Source: Allobrachymonas sp. (GTDB taxonomy: Bacteria > Pseudomonadota > Gammaproteobacteria > Burkholderiales > Burkholderiaceae_C). Taken from it: 9,087 nucleotides of DNA. The notes below the pieces were generated by a model. The model had not been told where the DNA came from and did no database searches. It saw nothing but the letters and a program-made list of their open reading frames with translations. Both the position numbers and the translations under genes were made by a program. How positions within the stretch are numbered: the stretch's first letter is position 1; each line of letters starts with the position of its first letter. The DNA is taken from contig JAGPIR010000039.1 of the NCBI GenBank assembly GCA_018054915.1, positions 1 through 9,087 of the forward strand. The letters are read 5' to 3'. Below are positions 5,372 through 9,087 of the stretch, piece by piece.

Positions 5372-6205
5372 ATGAAATCAGTATCCGAATATGCGCCCCC
5401 ATCAGCCGTATCTGCCATAACAGAATTTCACCACCTACCCGCTACGGGCCTGGCCGGCAAGCGCGGTCTCATTGTCGGCGTGGCCAACGAGCACAGTTTA
5501 GCTTGGGGCGCGGCGCGACATTGCCGAGCCGCTGGCGCCGAGCTGGCGCTAACCTGGCTCAACGACAAGGCGCGCACCTTTGTCAAACCACTGGCGCAGC
5601 GGCTGGAGGCTAGCATACAAATGCCGCTGGACGTGGAACAGCACGGCCAGCTGGAAGCAGTCTTTGACACCATTACCACCCAGTGGGGGCGGCTGGACTT
5701 CGTGCTGCACTCCATCGCCTTTGCCCCGGCCGCCGACCTGCATAGCCGCGTGGTCGACTGCTCGCGCGAGGGCTTTGCGCGCGCCATGGACACCTCCTGC
5801 CACTCCTTTCTGCGCATAGCGCGCCTGGCCGAGCCGCTGATGCAGCAGGGCGGGAGCCTACTGACCATGAGCTATCTGGGCGCCGACGAGGTCATTCACA
5901 ACTACGGACTCATGGGACCGGTCAAGGCGGCACTAGAGGCGTCGGTGCGCTATCTAGCGGCCGAGCTGGGGTCAGCCGGCATCCGCGTCAACGCAGTTTC
6001 GCCTGGACCAGTTGCCACGCGTGCAGCGTCGGGCATTGCGCAATTCAAGCAACTCATGGCCGACGCCGTGCAGCGTGCGCCCCTGGGGCGCCTCGTAGAC
6101 ATCGACGACGTGGGCGCCCTGTGCGCCTTCCTGGTCAGCGACGCCGCGCGCTCCATGACCGGCAGCACGCTGTACGTGGACGCGGGCGTGCACATCATGG
6201 GCTGA
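5372..6205 (+). CDS. Enoyl-[acyl-carrier-protein] reductase, FabI-type paralogue
   Basis: A 277-residue FabI-family short-chain reductase. FabI reduces trans-2-enoyl-ACP with NADH in the last step of each fatty-acid elongation cycle. It shows the FabI cofactor loop GVANEHSLAWG (36-46), HSIAFAP (113-119), and the FabI catalytic pair Tyr-x6-Lys at Tyr178 and Lys185 (NYGLMGPVK), plus Tyr168 (SYLGADE). Triclosan-contact residues Met181 and Phe225 (E. coli M159 and F203) are kept; Ala116 occupies the place of E. coli Gly93. About 23 residues precede the usual start (TGLAGKR), and no in-frame ATG, GTG or TTG lies in between. The ATG at 5372 has no clear ribosome site. The C-terminus stops at HIMG, shorter than in E. 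coli FabI. It leads the efflux operon; the next gene starts 8 bases after its stop. It may be a specialised or resistance paralogue rather than the housekeeping FabI. Confidence 0.88.
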   Translation: MKSVSEYAPPSAVSAITEFHHLPATGLAGKRGLIVGVANEHSLAWGAARHCRAAGAELALTWLNDKARTFVKPLAQRLEASIQMPLDVEQHGQLEAVFDTITTQWGRLDFVLHSIAFAPAADLHSRVVDCSREGFARAMDTSCHSFLRIARLAEPLMQQGGSLLTMSYLGADEVIHNYGLMGPVKAALEASVRYLAAELGSAGIRVNAVSPGPVATRAASGIAQFKQLMADAVQRAPLGRLVDIDDVGALCAFLVSDAARSMTGSTLYVDAGVHIMG

Positions 6206-6213
6206 ACAACGAC

Positions 6214-7683
6214 ATGAACGCCTACACCACCCCTACCCGCCCCCTGCGGCAGGCGGCCTGCGCGGCCACCGCGGCGCTGCTGCTGGCGGGCTGCACCTCG
6301 CTCGCGCCGAGCTACGAGGCACCGGCCATGCCCGTGCCGCAGCAGTACGCACAAGCCGTCGAGGCCGGCGGCGCGCAGGCCGCAGTCACCCACTGGCGCG
6401 ACTATTTCACCGACCCCGCCCTGCAGGCCGTCATCGCCCAGGCGCTGGCCCACAACCGCAACCTGCGCCTGGCGACGCTGCGCGTGGCCGAGGCCCGCGC
6501 CGCCTGGGGCATCCAGCGCGCCGACCAACTGCCCAGCGTGGGCGCCAGCGGCGGCATGACGCGCATCGGCCTGCCGGGCGATCTGGGCGCGGGCCTGCCG
6601 CCCACACTCGCCGCCATGGTGCCCGGCACGCTGACCAGCTACAGCGCCACCGTCGGCATCAGCAGCTGGGAGCTGGACCTGTGGGGCCGCGTGCGCAACC
6701 TCAGCGACGCGGCGCTGCACCAGTACTTTGCCGCTGCCTGGGCGCAGCAGGGCGCCACGGTCAGCCTGGTGGCGCAGACCGCAAATGCCTGGCTGGCCCT
6801 GCAGGAGACCGACGAGCGCCTGGCGCTGGCACGGCGCGCGCTGGACAACCGGGCCGAGGCGCTGCGCATCTTCGGCCGCCGCGTCGATGTGGGCGCCACC
6901 TCCCGGCTCGACCTGACCCAGGTGCGCATGCTGCACCAGCAGGCGCAGGCCCTGGTGGCGCAGCTGGAGCAGCAGCGCGCCACGCAGCAGCATGCGCTGG
7001 ACCTGATCGTGGGCGCACCCACGCCGCTGGCCGCGGGCCGCCTGCCGGCCGCCGATGCGCTGCGCCCCCTGCCGGCGGGGCTGCCCTCCGACCTGCTCGT
7101 GCGCAGGCCCGACATCCAGGCCGCAGAGCAGCAGCTGCGCGCCGCCCATGCGCAGATCGGCGCGGCACGTGCGGCCTTTCTGCCGCGCATCGCCCTGACC
7201 GCCATGGCCGGCAGCGCCAACAGCGAGCTGGGCGAGCTGTTCGGCAGCGGCACCGGCGGCTGGCTGTTCCAGCCCAGCATCAGCGTGCCGCTGTTCACGG
7301 CCGGCAAGCTCCAGAACAACCTGAACCTGGCCGAGGTGCGGCGCGACGCCGCCGTGGCGCAGTACGAGAAGGCCATACAGGGCGCGTTTCGCGACGTGTC
7401 CGATGCACTGGCCGCCCAGCAGGGCCTGGCGCAGCAGGTGCAGGTGCTGGACGACATGCACGCCACCCAGGCCGAGCGCGCACGCCTGTCGCGCCTGCGC
7501 TATGACAACGGCGCCGCGCGCTTCTTCGAGGTGCTGGACGCCGAACGCGATCTGCTGGCGACGGCGCAGCAACGGGTGCAGACCCGGCGCGCCCTGCTCT
7601 CCAGCCGCGTGGCGCTGTACGCCGCGCTGGGCGGCGACGCCGACACCACCTCCATTTCCAGAAAAGCGAGCGCAACACCATGA
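6214..7683 (+). CDS. Outer-membrane efflux lipoprotein, NodT/OprM-type TolC family
   Basis: A 489-residue outer-membrane channel that would form the exit duct of a tripartite exporter. The N-terminal signal peptide ends in the lipobox LAGC with Cys27 as the acylated residue; Thr28 at +2 predicts the outer membrane. Two OEP (PF02321) repeats follow, about 70-260 and 290-480. Family signatures include NRNLRLATLRVAEARA, SWELDLWGRVRN, the repeat start RRPDIQAAEQQLRAA and VPLFTAGKLQNNL. The mature chain is rich in Ala and Gln heptads that form the periplasmic alpha-barrel. The ATG at 6214 lies 8 bases after the fabI-like stop with no good ribosome site, which suggests coupling. Its TGA overlaps the ATG of the adaptor gene (ATGA). 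OprM/NodT channels usually serve RND pumps; here the neighbours are an ABC system. GC is far higher than in the left part of the window. Confidence 0.92.
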   Translation: MNAYTTPTRPLRQAACAATAALLLAGCTSLAPSYEAPAMPVPQQYAQAVEAGGAQAAVTHWRDYFTDPALQAVIAQALAHNRNLRLATLRVAEARAAWGIQRADQLPSVGASGGMTRIGLPGDLGAGLPPTLAAMVPGTLTSYSATVGISSWELDLWGRVRNLSDAALHQYFAAAWAQQGATVSLVAQTANAWLALQETDERLALARRALDNRAEALRIFGRRVDVGATSRLDLTQVRMLHQQAQALVAQLEQQRATQQHALDLIVGAPTPLAAGRLPAADALRPLPAGLPSDLLVRRPDIQAAEQQLRAAHAQIGAARAAFLPRIALTAMAGSANSELGELFGSGTGGWLFQPSISVPLFTAGKLQNNLNLAEVRRDAAVAQYEKAIQGAFRDVSDALAAQQGLAQQVQVLDDMHATQAERARLSRLRYDNGAARFFEVLDAERDLLATAQQRVQTRRALLSSRVALYAALGGDADTTSISRKASATP

Positions 7684-8750
7684 ACCCGAACATCAAGAAA
7701 TGGATGCCCGCCGCCATCGCCCTGGCGCTGGCCGGCGCCGGCTACTTCTACTGGGCCAGCCACCGCGACAACGGGCCGGGCGAAGGCTTCATCAGCGGCA
7801 ATGGCCGCATCGAGGCCACCGAGGTCGATGTGGCCACCAAGCTGCCCGGGCGCGTGCAGGCCATCCTGGTCGACGAGGGCGCCTTCGTCAAGGCCGGCCA
7901 GCCACTGGCGCGCATGGACATCAGCAGCCTGCAGGCGCAGCGCGATGAGGCCGCCGCCCGCCAGGCCCAGGCCAAAAACGGCGTGGACACCGCACGCGCC
8001 CAGGTCGCGCTGCGCGAGAGCGACGTGCGTGCCGCCGAGGCCCAGGTGGCCGCCCGCGCGGCCGAGCTGGATGCCGCCCAGCGGCGCCTGGCGCGTTCGA
8101 CCACGCTGGAGAAGGAGGGCGCATCGTCCGGCCAGGAACTGGACGACGACCGCGCCCGCGTGCGCAGCCAGCAGGCCGCGCTGGAAGCGGCCAAGGCCCA
8201 GGTGGCCGCCGGCCAGGCCGCCGTGGCGGCGGCCAAGGCGCAGGCAACGGGCGCGACCTCGTCGGTGGACGCGGCCGTGGCGACGGTGGCGCGCATCGAC
8301 GCCGAGCTGCAGGACGCACAGCTCGTGGCGCCGCGCGACGGGCGCGTGCAGTTCCTCGTGGCCCAGCCCGGCGAGGTGCTGGGCGCGGGCGGCAAGGTGC
8401 TGAACCTGGTCGACTTGTCGGACGTGTACATGACCTTCTTCCTGCCCGAGACCGTGGCCGGCCGCGTGGCGCTGGGCACCGAGGTGCGCCTGGTGCTGGA
8501 CGCCGCGCCGCAGTACGTGATTCCGGCGCAGGTGAGCTTCGTGGCCAGCACGGCGCAGTTCACGCCCAAGACGGTGGAGACGGCCAGCGAGCGCCAGAAG
8601 CTCATGTTCCGCGTCAAGGCACGCATAGACCGCGCGCTGCTCGCCAAGCATCTGGAGCAGGTCAAGACCGGCCTGCCCGGCGTGGCCTGGGTACGGCTTG
8701 ACGCCCAGCAGCCCTGGCCCGCGAACCTGGCCAATTCCGTCCAGCCATGA
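7680..8750 (+). CDS. HlyD-family periplasmic adaptor, YhiI-like
   Basis: A 356-residue membrane-fusion protein. Residues 8-26 form one inner-membrane anchor (WMPAAIALALAGAGYFYWA). The biotinyl-lipoyl half-motif GRIEATEVDVATKLPGRV begins at 42. A long Ala/Gln/Arg-rich coiled-coil hairpin spans about 82-210 and should dock on the outer-membrane channel. The second lipoyl half, LVAPRDGRVQ, starts at 215, followed by VYMTFFLPE (249-257), QFTPKTVET and a C-terminal KTGLPGVAWVR. These stretches match E. coli YhiI closely as I recall it, and YhiI is encoded next to rbbA in E. coli as here. ATGA overlaps join it both to the channel gene upstream and to the ABC gene downstream. In the complex it would link the inner-membrane ABC transporter to the lipoprotein channel. 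The transported compound is unknown. Confidence 0.93.
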   Translation: MNPNIKKWMPAAIALALAGAGYFYWASHRDNGPGEGFISGNGRIEATEVDVATKLPGRVQAILVDEGAFVKAGQPLARMDISSLQAQRDEAAARQAQAKNGVDTARAQVALRESDVRAAEAQVAARAAELDAAQRRLARSTTLEKEGASSGQELDDDRARVRSQQAALEAAKAQVAAGQAAVAAAKAQATGATSSVDAAVATVARIDAELQDAQLVAPRDGRVQFLVAQPGEVLGAGGKVLNLVDLSDVYMTFFLPETVAGRVALGTEVRLVLDAAPQYVIPAQVSFVASTAQFTPKTVETASERQKLMFRVKARIDRALLAKHLEQVKTGLPGVAWVRLDAQQPWPANLANSVQP

Positions 8751-9087
8751 CGCAGAGCCAGCCCGTCGTCCGCCTGCAGGATGTGCGCCACCACTATGGC
8801 CAGGCGCAGGCGCTGGCCGGCGTCACGCTGGACGTGCCGGCCGGCTGCATGGTGGGGTTGATCGGCCCCGATGGCGTGGGCAAGTCGAGCCTGCTGTCGC
8901 TGATCGCCGGTGCGCGCGCCGTGCAGGCGGGCAGCGTGCAGGTGCTCGGCGGCGACTTGGCAAGCAAGGCGCACCGCGACGCCGTCTGCCCGCGCATTGC
9001 CTACATGCCGCAGGGCCTGGGCAAGAACCTCTACCCCACGCTGTCGGTCGAGGAGAACCTGCAGTTCTTCGCGCGCCTGTTCGGGCA
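8747..9087 (+). CDS. rbbA: RbbA-type ABC ATPase/transporter, N-terminal part (3' end outside window)
   Basis: The first 113 codons of an ABC protein. The opening VRHHYGQAQAL, Walker A GPDGVGKSS (40-48) and the Q-loop segment AVCPRIAYMPQGLGKNLYPTLSVEEN (Gln89) are nearly word for word those of RbbA/YhiH as I remember it. RbbA of E. coli is a protein of about 900 residues with two ABC domains and a C-terminal ABC-2 membrane domain. It was described as a ribosome-associated ATPase and also annotated as a transporter. The ATG overlaps the adaptor stop (ATGA). Gene order channel-adaptor-RbbA points to the export role here. A YhhJ-type ABC-2 permease is expected next, past the window edge. Assignment to RbbA is firm on the motif; the full domain content cannot be seen. 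Confidence 0.9.
   Translation, partial: MTQSQPVVRLQDVRHHYGQAQALAGVTLDVPAGCMVGLIGPDGVGKSSLLSLIAGARAVQAGSVQVLGGDLASKAHRDAVCPRIAYMPQGLGKNLYPTLSVEENLQFFARLFG

Noticed and set aside
5950..7572. A 540-codon minus-strand frame across the fabI-like and channel genes.
   Set aside because: Its Gln/His/Ala/Gly-rich translation is the antisense shadow of the well-supported plus-strand channel gene in high-GC sequence.
7500..8974. Long minus-strand frames of 383 and 408 codons opposite the adaptor and ABC genes.
   Set aside because: Low-complexity Arg/Ala/Ser or His/Leu/Gly translations without domains; the plus strand encodes clear YhiI-like and RbbA-like proteins.
1..9087. CRISPR arrays, tRNA or rRNA genes, insertion-sequence ends and tandem repeats.
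   Set aside because: None was seen on reading the window; the Ala/Gln/Arg repeats in the adaptor and channel genes are coiled-coil heptads, not DNA repeats.

Overview
The window reads as a betaproteobacterial chromosome, most likely from the family Comamonadaceae. The grounds are the gene order rpsF-priB-rpsR-rplI, a Ralstonia-type PhaB acetoacetyl-CoA reductase, a DUF815 ATPase followed by a Nudix hydrolase, and moderate-to-high GC. No species can be named from the sequence alone.

Left part (about 1-3950, minus strand): this is core chromosome. Reading in the direction of transcription (right to left) it holds phaB, then the rpsF-priB-rpsR-rplI operon with its own promoter, structured leader and a strong intrinsic terminator, then a DUF815 ATPase whose stop overlaps the start of a Nudix hydrolase cut off by the window edge.

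Middle (about 3950-5370): phaB is divergent from a glutathione S-transferase gene. A 551-base stretch without a convincing gene follows the GST gene and separates the core genes from the right-hand operon.

Right part (about 5300-9087, plus strand): a tightly packed operon encodes an enoyl-ACP reductase (FabI) paralogue, a NodT/OprM-type outer-membrane lipoprotein, a YhiI-type HlyD-family adaptor and the start of an RbbA-type ABC protein. The last three are linked by ATGA stop/start overlaps. They predict a complete trans-envelope exporter, with a YhhJ-type permease expected just beyond the window. A candidate promoter with an abutting perfect inverted repeat of TetR-operator type (ACCGAC-CA-GTCGGT) precedes the operon, so it is probably repressed until an inducer appears. 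GC rises sharply inside the efflux genes (sample lines near 80% against roughly 45-60% in the left part). This suggests that the exporter genes, and perhaps the whole operon, were acquired from a higher-GC relative.

The most interesting feature is the fatty-acid-synthesis enzyme paralogue placed first in an RbbA-type efflux operon under a TetR-like operator. It hints at export of, or protection from, a compound that affects fatty-acid synthesis or the membrane. That function is inference.
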